Shown: piece by piece, positions 1 to 12,200 of the stretch
How the letters are laid out: every line of letters begins with the position of its first letter
How positions within the stretch are numbered: position 1 is the stretch's first letter
Assembly: GCF_040054535.1 (NCBI RefSeq)
Contig: NC_090791.1
Coordinates: forward strand, 15,298,827-15,362,826
Reading direction: 5' to 3'
Length of the DNA: 64,000 nucleotides
Source: Antennarius striatus
Lineage: Eukaryota > Chordata > Actinopteri > Lophiiformes > Antennariidae
Translations under genes and position numbers: made by a program
The notes under the pieces: model-generated
What the model was told of the DNA's origin: nothing
The model's database searches: none
The model's input: the letters and a program-made list of their open reading frames with translations, nothing else

Positions 1-1399
1 GGGTAGTGAGCCCTTCTTTAAGCCCCCACCCCCAACAATGTGGTGATGTTTTCTTGTGCCTGTTGATTAATGTCTGCTTGTTCGGCACGACCTGTGACAT
101 GACGAGGACAATTACTAGATTGAAAAGGTGCAAGGTAGCACAAGCATCCCACTTTACATTTTAGTAGCAAAAACTTTGTGATTTCCTGATAATGATGACG
201 ATGATAATGTGACACTGCTATTGAGAAAAGCTGTTTGATTTACTACTACTCAAGAATAGAAGAGCTCAGAGTCAACAATTTCACAGGGCACCTGAAGATA
301 AAGATTAAGCCCTTTGGTTAAACTGTTATGGACAAATGTCTGCCTTGACCTTTCTGAAAAGCAGTCCTCCACTAGTAGATAAGCACTGACCCTTTGAACT
401 ATGAAAATGACTGATAGGTTGTTTCACTAATTTATACGAACCCACAAACTTATTTGTAATCTAAATTTTTCTCCTGAAGACAATGATGTCAGTGCTATGG
501 AGGAATCAAATTCCATATTGTTTTGTTTTTGATGTGCTCTAGTTTTACCTTGCTCATTCTATGTTGCAACTGATCCTTTTAGTTTTTTAACATTAAGTGT
601 ACCCTTATCCTTTGAATTTGACCGTTTATTTTTTGGAGGATTGTGCTGTAATTAGCAACCTCAAATTTTTTAACACATTTCCACGATATGTATAACACAC
701 AAACTCTTCATAGCTAGGCCACCTCATAGGGAAATGATTCTCATATCGATCTCCCTGATCTTACTGAGTAGAAGCATTTGCATCCTGCTTTGCCTTCTGG
801 GAATGTTTTAAGACATGTTATCGTGGCAAGGCTTTTCTACCCATTTTGGTGCTTGTCTCACAGTGTTAATAGTGCTACGGAAAGCATTATTGTTTTTTAC
901 ACAGGAGTATATTTACAACAAACTGGACCATTTAGTATGACTGACAACATTGTCTCACCAAAGTCATGACGGAATGAGAGACCAAAAAGATTGCATTGAC
1001 TAATCTTTTGAGTTTGGGTGTATTGTTCTGTTATCTGAAGTCAGTGGTTCGATTACATGAGTTTATAATGATAAAACATAGTGACACCACCTTTGAAATA
1101 ACCCTGAGGCAAGAATGACATGTATAGGGTTCTCCTTTCTCTTCTCAGGGAGACAACTGGTATTTCAGCATTTCAACTCTTTTCATTCCCCAAGGGTCCT
1201 CTAAAATGTTTGCTACAAGTTTTGTTTTCATACAGAGAAACCTTTTTCCACAAAGACTGTTTCTACATTGCTTTGAAATATTATTGTGCATGGTTTTTTC
1301 TGTTTTTGTATGTGTCTGTTATGAAATTGTGTTGAATCCTCAAAACTGAATGTTCAACAAAGGCAACCTCACCAATAGCAGATTACGGCAAAATCGAAA

Positions 1400-2110
1400 G
1401 AAATTCCTGACAAGGTGAGAGAGATGACTTAAAAAACTAGACTGGGAAGGATTGTAAAGCTCTTCCTAATACTCAGGGACTCTACAGACCTTGAGTGAGA
1501 CACATTATCTACAAATGGAGAGGACTTAAAACAAGAGTGAGCATTCCCAGAAGTGGCCAAACTTTCAAAACTTCGACCACAGCAAAGGTTCATTCAGGAA
1601 GTCCAAGAAAACATTAAAGCACTTGCAGGCCTCTTTCACCTCAATAAAAGTCAGTGCTCATGGGTCCAGTATTCCAAAGACAATTGGCAAAATGGCATCA
1701 ATGGTTGTGTGGCGTGGTCTAGGGAAAAATATTTTATGGACCAATGAGCAGAGAGTTGAGCTGACTATCAGAATAAGGGGTACCGTTACATCAGTGCGTC
1801 AGTAAAACACAACATTCTATGATAAACACTATGGCATGTTCAAACATGGAGGTAGCAGTGAAAGACCTGGGGGATACTTTTGCTGCTTATGCCAGGACAA
1901 CCTGCAATAATTGAAGGAAGCATGCATTTTGCTTTTTATGAGATAATTCTGAACATGTCAGTTCCTCAGGTCAGGTGAAGCTCAAGCGGGACTTGACCAA
2001 GGCAAGAAAATGATCCCATGCATAAAAGTTGTTCCTCATATGAATAGCCCAAAGGAAAACATTTTTTATGGCCTTGTCAAAATTCATACCTGAACCCCTT
2101 TGTACTTCTG
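1400..2110 (+). mobile_element. Decayed Tc1/mariner-type transposon (transposase relic)
   Basis: The DNA reads like a degenerate teleost Tc1-like transposase. It has stretches matching the DNA-binding half (around 1480-1560, 'ggactctacagacc' then 'atctacaaatggag'), then 'ctgcaggcctct..cctca' style sequence at 1625-1650. The DDE core follows: 'aatattttatggaccaatgag' near 1728-1747 corresponds to the usual WTDE block, and 'aacatggaggtagcagtg' near 1843-1860 to the usual HGGGS block. A 'tggccttgtcaaa' remnant lies near 2068. Frameshifts, stops and an internal deletion (between about 1710 and 1725) break it, so it cannot encode transposase. The inverted terminal repeats are not obvious, and the borders are approximate. 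It sits in camsap3 intron 1, same orientation. Identification rests on remembered family sequence, not on a search. Confidence 0.8.
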
Positions 2111-2479
2111 TGGTAGGAACTGAAAATAGTGACAAAGCCTACTGACAAAGCCCCCAATGTGACAGCACTAAAGCAGTTCTAGAAGAGCAGAGTGGGACAA
2201 AACTCCACTGGTGATGTCAGAGACTGAGCTTAAACTAGTCTGTTATATTAAGTTGTAGGGATAAATACCTTTTCATGTTGGTGATTAGCTATCAAGTATT
2301 TGCCTGATTAAATAGCATTATCATTTATTTTGCATTTTGTGCTAATTCAGTTTTCAAGGACAAATATTTTTTCGCAGCATTGTAATCTAGTGTTTATCAG
2401 AATAACACTATACAGCCTTAATGTATTTAGTGTTGATTTTTGCACATGAAAGTTCTGCTGAGGGTGGTAGGTAATACAG

Positions 2480-2482
<3 letters not shown>

Positions 2483-2542
<60 letters not shown>
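2483..2542. repeat. (CA)n microsatellite
   Basis: About 30 uninterrupted CA units in camsap3 intron 1. It generates spurious open reading frames of Cys-Val or Thr-His repeats on both strands. Confidence 0.97.
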
Positions 2543-2544
<2 letters not shown>

Positions 2545-3107
2545 TATCTACTTTTTTTTTTTAATCCCAGAAGACATTTCTTGTTCTCAAAGTCACATCA
2601 CATTCTTTCTGATCTGATCTGAACTTTTTTAGATGGTGGTGGTTGTGATTCTAAATTTTAATATGAAATGTGCTTGTACTGTTATTAATTTTTTTTCTGT
2701 TGAAGGTAGTATACACCCTCACCAAAGTCTATATATCCATTCCCAAACTTCCTACATCTTGCTAAAGCAAAGTAAACACAAGGGCAGGTGGTGTATGTGA
2801 ATGTTACAGCCTACACCAAGTTAATAATGCAGCTATAATGTTTATCAGAAAGTTCTGCAAAAAGGTGAAGACGAATGAGTGGCAGAGCATCTTGTAATCA
2901 TCTTGTAATCTGTAGACTTCGACCTCTGAGCACACCGTGCCCCATGGTTGCTTTGCTTTTTCTCCTAAAGTCAGAACATTCAGAACATTGCCTTCTTTAT
3001 GCAGTACATCTCCTTTATTGTTTGTTAAAGTTTGAATTCAACTCTGTAGAAGTAACAGTGTTCCAGGAACATTTCTAACTGTGTCTGCATGTTTTGTTTC
3101 TTTGTAG

Positions 3108-3898
3108 AAAATGTCCCAACAGAGCTGCGAGACCCCTTCTACTGTGACCAGTATGAGCAAGAGCATCTTAAGCCACCAGTCACGCGACTCCTGCAGTCCT
3201 CAGAGCTTTATTGCCGCACCTACAGCCTCTTACAGGGGGGCAGCAAAACCGAGGAACAGCCCAAAGATAATGCAGCCCTAGTGCAGCTCCTGACTCAAAG
3301 GGGCATAATCCACAATGATCAGGACATACCAGTGACTGATGCAGACCTTCGACATAAGCCCATCAAAATGGTAATTTTATGGTTTGTTTGTGTGAATAAT
3401 ATGTACATATACATCTGGGATCCATTTGTGTTGGTAATGGCCTCAAGGAGTATTTATACTGTATGTCATATTGGTAGTGTCTGGCACGCTGAGTGTAGAC
3501 CTTCTGGCGAATTTGATGATATGTTATCCCGGAAGTCTGGTGAAAATCAGATGGGGTAGAAAGGGTTCCGTATGTTGATATTGTTATGTTTTTTTGCTTT
3601 GATTCAAGGGATTAAGGGACATAAAAACCCCTCTCTTTCAAACCTGCCCCTCCCCCCTTCTGGCCCCCAGTGATCTAAGAGGATGAGTGGATCCAGCTGT
3701 TTGGACTAGGGCCTTTCCACAAGGCAAAGAAGGGACACAGGGACAAAGAAGGTCTAGACTCAATAGTTGGTCCATACAATTTATGGAACAATGACTAAAC
3801 AGCTCTGGTGAAACTTAAATACCCCGTAGAGAAAATACTTAGTGTAAGTGAGTCAAACTCAGAGAAACCGGTTTATCCTTTTAGCCCTTGACAATGAG

Positions 3899-3951
<53 letters not shown>

Positions 3952-3964
3952 GTCTTTCTCACTC

Positions 3965-4018
<54 letters not shown>

Positions 4019-6119
4019 GTACACAAGAGAAATCTCAATACACCTGAAAATTAATGGACAACGAAAATTACTTGAAAATAAACAATCTTAATCTTTTACT
4101 GCTTTTCTACTTCAGTTCACAAAAGGGAAACTAGGTTAGTAATGTTCAGACAGAATCATTTTATATAAATTATTTCTTTCAACAGCCACCTTGATACACA
4201 TGTATTCACTGGCTGTTTCTGAGAGGTAAACTGGGAGTCTCCTAGGACATGCAGGCTGTTGTTAAGAGGTGAATTCTGTTTGCTCCACCGTTGTCTATGG
4301 GTTACCGGAGCAGGTGTGGCACAGGTGCTTTTGTTGCTCTTATGCTAATTGTTTGCTTGAAATGATGTGTATGCATCAACGACATTTTCTAGATTTAATG
4401 CCAGAAACACATTTGTAGTAGCACCTGGTAAAATGGAAATGTTGGTGACTGTTATGTTGTGATATAGGCTATGACTATATACACCATATAATAAAACAAA
4501 AATAATGAGTAATAAGATAAAGTTTATGCTCAAATTTTACTTTGGAATCTACCAGACTTCATTTATGATTTGTATAAATACAAGTGAAACTCTAACCAGA
4601 GGGAGAAAGCTATTAAGGACAGTGGAAAGGATACTTTCAGTAGGGATTTTCTTCTTTTTCATTATTTCAGTAGTCTACTTGTGCTGCTGTTGCTTCCAAA
4701 AGTCAAAATCTAACAATGTGAATTTCAGAAGAATTTTTCACTTTTCAAATGCTATCTGTAGTGTCACATTCAATCTTGTCCTTGCACATAATGTCACAGT
4801 CTGCAAAATAAAGGTCTGTATATGCTCACATCTGCTCTTATTAGTGCAACAAAAGATTAATACTAGGTTTTATTTAAAATAAAACCTAGTCATAGTAATT
4901 TTGTCATAATTACTGCAGTTTTCCCGTAATGAAGTTACTAAAGCACAATGGTCTAGTGATGTAATAGATCTCTCAAACATGCTGAATGTGTGGTCATTTG
5001 CTTTTAGGCCTTTCAGGTTTTGTTGGTTCTTCAAAGCTAGATCTGAACATCTAAGTTTTAAATCTTTATCACTAAACTCATTTTGGCTGTTACTCTTCAT
5101 GCCTCATGCTGTTTTTTGCTTTCATACATGGGAACTTCAGTTGCTTTTTGCTCCAAAGCTGATCTTGTCTGCTGCTGACTGGCACTGTGGCTACAGTGTG
5201 GCAAGCAAAGAAAAAGTGGGTCATGCTGCAGCAGCATTAGAAGGATGGAGCATCAGTGTGGGTCTTGGCCAGTAAACGGCTTTGGAGCAACAGCAGCAAT
5301 CTGCTGCAGTACTGCTTGTATGCTTAAGCCTCAAATATATCTTTGGCAAACAAGAGGATAAGAAAGATTTCATATACATAAAAATGTGTTGTTCTGGTTC
5401 ATGAGTTGCCAGAATCTTCTTACCTCTGTGCTTGGTCTGCGTTCACTTGCTGTTGAGGCATCACACGTCTTCTGACTTTGCTATTCATTTGAATACAGTT
5501 GTAGTATTTGGCTCAACTATTAATCCAGAGATGTGGGTTTATCCTAACCCTGAAAGATGCTGGCACTGGGTTTGGTTGCTGCGCCATTTTCAGTACTGAG
5601 CATCAATAACCTGCTTTTTTTTTGTTTTTTTTGTACACAACACTCTTTTCTATCATCTTAAGTGGGGCAAAAAATGACATCTATATCTCAGAAAGCACAT
5701 TTAACTGAAAACATTGTGTGAAATTGTGACACAGTAATCATCGTCAACAAAGTTTGTGTTGCTCCAAGAATTATTTTCCTTTTATTGTTTCTAGAAGAAC
5801 TTGAATTTGTGAATCAGTAGTTTTTTGTGTAAACAGATTGATCTGGAAACTCTAAAATGGTGTATCTCAGTAACACAACCTCACAAATAAGAGAATTAGT
5901 ATTTATTTGCATTTCTTTTGATTTTAATATTTTGTTTTAATTATATAAATTCTATGTTGGTTAAGTCACCACTTCAGTTAGTTGTTGGGTGCTGATGCCT
6001 CTACGTTCGCCTCATTTGTGCACAGAATGAACGAAGCTCTTGAAACAGGTGAATGATGATGCTTCTGTAATTTATCTACAACTCAGCCTGTTCTAAAATT
6101 TGTAGCTTATATATGCATC

Positions 6120-6204
<85 letters not shown>

Positions 6205-9200
6205 TGGTGTGTGTGCGCGTTGGTGTGTGTCCTGTTGGTAACTGTTCCTCTGCTCAACTCAGCCCAGATTAGAGATAATCTGCCATGCAGACTGAATCTC
6301 ATCATCCATGAGTGGATGATGTGCCAGAAATGACTACTGACTCACTATTTTAACTCGTCACAACAACATCAACAATATACCAAGTTATTGTTGCTTTAGA
6401 CAATGGAACAAGATCATAATTGTTCGTTTCAAACATACAGTATGTTTGAATGTATGGCTATGTATTTTTTAAACCAGAAAGGAATATTTGGTCTGACCGT
6501 GACAAAACAAGTCATGTAGCCATAATTCAGCTAACCCTGTTCCTGGTCCTCTGTTGATCTTAGATCAGCACTGACACTTTGTCTTAAATCATACTGCTGT
6601 GGTAGCAGGTTTCTGGTCAAGTGAGCATCCATCAGGGGCTTATTTGAAAATGGAGGTGACAGACCATCAGAAACAGTGACCATCATCTTGTACCATTTGC
6701 TCTGGTTTTGGCCTTTGCTGATTAAAGAAAAACTGATGTGTAGTAGTTATTATTTACCACATGTTAAGCAACTTTGATGTAAAACTATTCTGAACAATTT
6801 TTGCTGTTGTTTAAGCATACAGACCATATTAATATAATTGTTCAAACTGGCTGTGAGAGAACCTCTTGTGGAAAGTCCTAGTTGGGCCCCATATTTGCCT
6901 GATCCCCCTGTTTGTCTCCCCTTTTGTACGGGAGGGTAAGGGTTTGGATTAAGTCACATTTCGGGCATAATCACATTTCCCCTCATTATAATCTTACTTA
7001 ATGATCTACAACATGCCTTTGAATTGTAGAAAAAGTAGAGCTTCCAAAAGATTTCATACTGACAAGCTCAGTTGAAAGGGCATTAATATTTTGTCTCATA
7101 TCAGCTTGAGACATGTTGGATGTTTCCCAGCAAAAAAGCCAGGGCATGGAGCAATGCTGCAGTCAGGCTTATGTTGAGATGCATTGTGGGTCAGCTGGTA
7201 GGTTGTTATGGTGATTTGGCAGGTCCAATGCTGAGTGTTCATGAGTTTCTCCTCTATCCCCTCTCATTAGTGAGACTTGTGATTTAGCTTACCAAATACT
7301 TCAGGGCCTGCTATGCAAAATCAACCCCGTGTTCCCCTTGCATTCTGCATTTTTTGTCATGATTTGCATTCCACTTTCTCCTGTAAATAACTTTTCTAGT
7401 ACGTGTTTACAATGTTTGTCCGTCTCGTTCATCCGCGTGCATTGCCAGTTTTTTACACACCCAGTGTCACATGGTCTCCTTTCATACAGTGACAGTAGTT
7501 CAAACCTAAGGTGACACTTGACTTTCAGGAGCAAAGCCATTTATTTGAAATATACTACTTACTGGCAGAATTTAAAAGATGATCTTTGGGGGATTGGGCG
7601 GAATGTGGGCGTGGCAGATGGGGGTTGGGGGTGTGGCAGGGGGGTGGTGTGGTGGGGGGCCTCCCGGCCCCTTGCCCTTTGGGCCAGTCCCGTGCGCCCT
7701 GGCGGTGGCGGCCGTTGCCTCCTTTGGGTCCCTGGATCTACGTGGTTCTCGGTGCCCCCGGTGGCTCTTCGGATGATGGCTTCTGGATGCTCCTGGCTGC
7801 CGGGGTTGGGAGTGCTCGGCTGGCCTGGCCCTGTTGAGTTCTGGTAGCCTATCTGGGTGTTGGCTTCATCACACATGTATGCTGGGTCAGGGTTTACCAG
7901 CTCCTGTCGAGTCCAATTACTGAGAACCATTGGGTCCCGTCAGAATGTGATGAGTCTCACATCAGTCATCACAATATTATGCCCTCTATCTTCCTCTTAC
8001 ACTGGTTTCTTCTGGTGGCCTATTCTATACTATCAGGACCTCCACTAATCTGATGTTTTGTAACATCTGTGTCGATCGAAATATCAGTTCTAAGAATAAA
8101 ACAGCCTAAACCTTTTTCACTCCAACAGCACTGCCTGTCTATCCACTACCTTGTTTGTGTTTTCTCTCCCTGTCTCCTTTTGCTTTCCCCCTTAACTCAC
8201 AGGGGTGCAGCACTTCCCTCTCTGGCTCACAATAGGAAATTCTAATAAAGACTGACAATTTAGTTCCCAGAGAGGAGTGGTGACGGTCACATGCACGCAT
8301 TAAATTGTATAAAAGATTTTGCTGAAAGACTAAAATAAGCATTGATCTCATAAAAGGTTGACCCCCTTTTATGGGGTTAAACTATGAGAATACATGCAGA
8401 CAAAAAAAAAAAAGATGCTCAATCTCAAAACACAACTGGCTGAAAATAGGTATCATAAAATTAATAACCTTTTCCCAATATTAGTATTTAATATTCCGTC
8501 TCTTTTATGGAGGAAAATCAAAGGTTATACAGTGTAACAGCTGTGCCATAAATTCTGCTTTAACTAGGACATTTTTCTGTTTTTTGATTAATGTATGGAG
8601 TTTTATTGTTTTGGTTAACTAAACTGACATATGTAAGGGGAAGGAAAACACTGTTCAGTTTTCAAGCATTTGGTTACGTGAACATTCTGATAAAATTTAA
8701 AAATGACTATAATAAGTTTATGCTCCTGTGACCTACAGAAGATAAAACAAAGCTGGTAGCGTGGATTTTATTGGGTTTCATGGATGTACCCATTAAAGCG
8801 GCCAAAGATCACACAGCATTATAACATGACAGATGTATACACAATAGCATGTAAAGCTAATTTTGCAATAAATTGGGTAATATCTATTTACATCAGCAAG
8901 AAACTCTTCAAATATCAACCAGTAGACATGCATACTTTACCTGTGCGTAATTAGATGTTAGTTACATAAACAATGATAAAGTATGAAAAGAAACATAAAG
9001 GTCATGAGCACACACAAGCTATGTCTTTACTCTGCGGACACCATGTGGGAAAGAATGAGATGCAGTCTCAGCTGATGTTGTATCCATTTGCCAACTAGTG
9101 GTGGAGTCCCGAAGCATGACTCGTAATTCAGATTTTCACTCGCGGTGGCTCATATCTCAAAATACTTGTATGTTAAGCTACTACCGTAATGAAATTGCCC

Positions 9201-12200
9201 TGCCCTACTGTTTTTATTTTTGTAAATAGTACTCTGAATGAGTCAGATTGAAGCCCTTCTCTGTATTAAGTGGAAATTTCTCCCCTTATGCAGACATTTG
9301 CAGTGCAAATTAGAAAGTTGTGTCATAGATAAAAGGAGTTTTATGGCAGTGTTGGGAGGGAAAGCCGACCAGGGCCACATGGTCCCTGGTGACTCACTTC
9401 AGTACAGAGCCTAATGATAAATGACAAAACTGCAACAGTCTGCATGGGTCAGCATTTGACCTCAGGTTTCAGTACTAAGGCTCATGCACACAGCAGGAGT
9501 ATCACCAGCACCCAACTGGGACAACACAAGAGATTAGAGCAGGAATGTTTTGCTTCTCGAGTGAAGTAATAAATGGAAAGAGGCACTAATTTGTACAGAT
9601 TAGAGTCAAAGCTGAAGGAGTGACTCTAGGATGGGAATGTGTTTCTTTTGACTTGTCCATCCTTTCTTTGATATATGAATCGGTTTCGCACTGAGTAGGC
9701 TTTTCTTTTGTTGATAATTTGGGAATTTTTTCCCCCATTCATTTAAATTTTAAACTTTTGTCTTTCTGCTACTACCACATAGACATTGTTTATCAATGTG
9801 GGGAGTCCTGAAAGAAGAAAGAACTTTGTAAAACAGTTACTGTGATTCAACAAGCATGCAAAAAAATTATGATTAGAATTGTAAAAAAAAAATAAATCTG
9901 AATCAGTTACAAAAATATGAGGCTTAGACATATAAAGCGTTGTTTGTTGCCATCCCATGGCCCAAACAGAACACAACCTATAATGAGCTAACAGGTTAAT
10001 AGCATTAAGGTGCTCTTTTTGACTGAGCTGATAATGTTTGGTGCATTTTAATTGGCTCCAGCCATGAGAAAGGGCTGTCCAGTGGATTTATAAGTGTAAG
10101 TAAATATACTCATGGTTGTTTGATACAAATGCTTAGGAAGGCAAAATAATTGCATGTAGCAGTGATAATATTTTAATTGTTGGATCTGTAAACAATCTCT
10201 TAAGTATATTGTACATCAAATACATTGTTTGGAGAAAAAACATACTTTTATACCAGATCTATTGAAGGGATATGGAAACTTTGTTTCGTACCAGAAAATG
10301 TGGTTTAGTCTGGTGACACCTTATTTTATCCTGTACTCTTTTCCACATGAGTCATACAGCAGTATTATAATGGGTGGGAGGGAAGGGAAGCACGCTGAAG
10401 AGTAGGCAAATAAAGGTAAAGCAGCAGAGGAACGACAGCCCTGGAACAAATATGTTATCATATTTCAGGTCCATTCCCTCTTTAATGATTGTACAAACAC
10501 AAGTCCAAAGATCACCCACACCTTCTTCTGTGTTATTGCTTGCTGAGAAAGCCTTGTTAGTGTTTCTGCTGATTCACAGCAGGCCTTTAGGGACCTCTAG
10601 AGGATGCAGATGGTACCAGTTCTGTAGCAGTTACAGGTGATCTATGTCCAGCTCAAGCAATAAAAATCCCCCAGCATCATAGCTGTAATTGATTGGTGCT
10701 ATCTAGTCTGGCTGATCTTTGTGTGAATTGTTGCGCCTCTGACAGTTTTTCATCTTCCTGTCACATGATTGGTGCAGAGTGTTCACCTGGCACTGATCGA
10801 CGCCCTGATGACTGTTGGAGCCATAGAGACGGTGACTGTGGTGAAGTCAAGTGGATCCGCTGAGCTACTGGGTGGAGCCTCCAACTGGGAGGATTCTCTG
10901 CTTCATTGGGTTGATGTGGTAAGGAGAAAACCAAAGCATCACAATGTTTGTTTCACACACATTTATTGTGCCCAGTCAGAATCGACTCATTGTACAGTTT
11001 AGTTAATCTTTCCATGACCTGTTACTGGTGATCTGTTACTGTTTGATTGGGATGTAACATTTCTTTAGTTAAGTCTGCCTTAAAACTATTTACAATCTAT
11101 TGTAGATGTTTGATGTGTTCTAACAATATCATTCTTGGCCTGATTTCAGTTAAACCACAAGTTGAGAGAACAAACTGAAGGACCCCAGAGTGACACATCT
11201 CAGGTTGTTACACAGCCCCAACCTCTTGAACCCTCTGTGAGTATCACATCACACTTCCAATGTATGTCTGTGTTTTGTAATGTGTCAGTATATCCAAACA
11301 TATATCATAATTTGTAGAGAACCATGCTCTCACTACCTCACCCAAACTGTTGATTATTAGGCTCATGTTGTTAGTTTTGCAGCACTTTTAGACATTTATA
11401 TTCTACAACTCATGCCAGTGTTGACTGACACAATAAGAAAAAATTTGCTTTGTTTGTCTTCACAAGACTGTAGAGTCATCACAGCCCTTTCTCATATTTG
11501 TCCAGTTCTTCCACTCCAGGCTTAATAGCTCTCCTTTTGCTCCTGTTTTGCATTTCCCTGTCTTTTTCTATTTCCTGTCCCTCGTCCTTTCCAACAGTGT
11601 CCTACTCGTTGGTACTGGAAACTTGTCCCTGTAAGTTCCCTCCTTTTCTCCACTCCTTTCCCCTGTTCCTCCATTGCTCAGATGTCATTAATTAAGCAGC
11701 AATAATCTGAGGATCAATTGTGTTTTTTTACCTTGTTGTATTGGTGTTGGAATGCTAGTGTACATCACATCCTGGTTTTCCTTAAATTGCACGTCACAGT
11801 GTAAATGTGGTAGGGTGGGACAAGACAGAAGCATGTATGACATTGTTGTGCATGAATCACAACCGGTACTCAAGAAGACCTTCAAACCACCAAGTACAAC
11901 CAGTTCCCCAGGTTCTGTGTACAGCAGAGGTGTGTGTGTTTGTGTGTGATTGGCTGTGATGGTTAACAGAGATGTCTCACTGTTGGCCCTGTTGACACTA
12001 GGTTGTTTATCTTTATGCTGTAGTTGAACCAGTGACATTTTCCTTTCTCTCTCTCTCTGGCTCCCTGAGACCTTCAGTTGTTCCTTTATCCCTTATTCAA
12101 ATATTCTCTTTTTCAATGATGACTCCTCTCTTCTTACATTTGTTCACATGAATCTTCTCTGTTACACATTAGCATGACTTTTGTTTATATTTAGACTTTA

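Larger units (their letters stand above)
1..3107 (+). other. camsap3: camsap3 intron 1 (3' part), non-coding
   Basis: The first recognisable camsap3 exon begins at 3108 with two bases that complete a codon begun upstream, so the gene's first coding exon (start codon and conserved N-terminus) lies before the window. I looked for an N-terminal CAMSAP exon here and found none. The stretch is AT-rich and holds a decayed Tc1-like element (about 1400-2110) and a (CA)n microsatellite (2483-2542). Nothing else is recognisable. Confidence 0.7.
3371..10777 (+). other. camsap3: camsap3 intron 2, non-coding
   Basis: A 7.4-kb intron between the exon ending at 3370 (ATG|gtaatt) and the one starting at 10778. 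It contains (TC)n at 3900-4018, a perfect 29-nt palindrome at 4862-4890, (GT)n at 6122-6201, a small hairpin at 6428-6450 and a GC-rich repeat-like block at 7545-8080. I see no coding exon. The open frames here are microsatellite- or composition-driven. Confidence 0.75.

Noticed and set aside
7559..7930. 123-codon minus-strand open frame rich in Pro/Arg/Gly
   Set aside because: It sits in a GC-rich block where several frames on both strands are open. It shows no domain, splice context or conserved motif; more likely repeat-derived.
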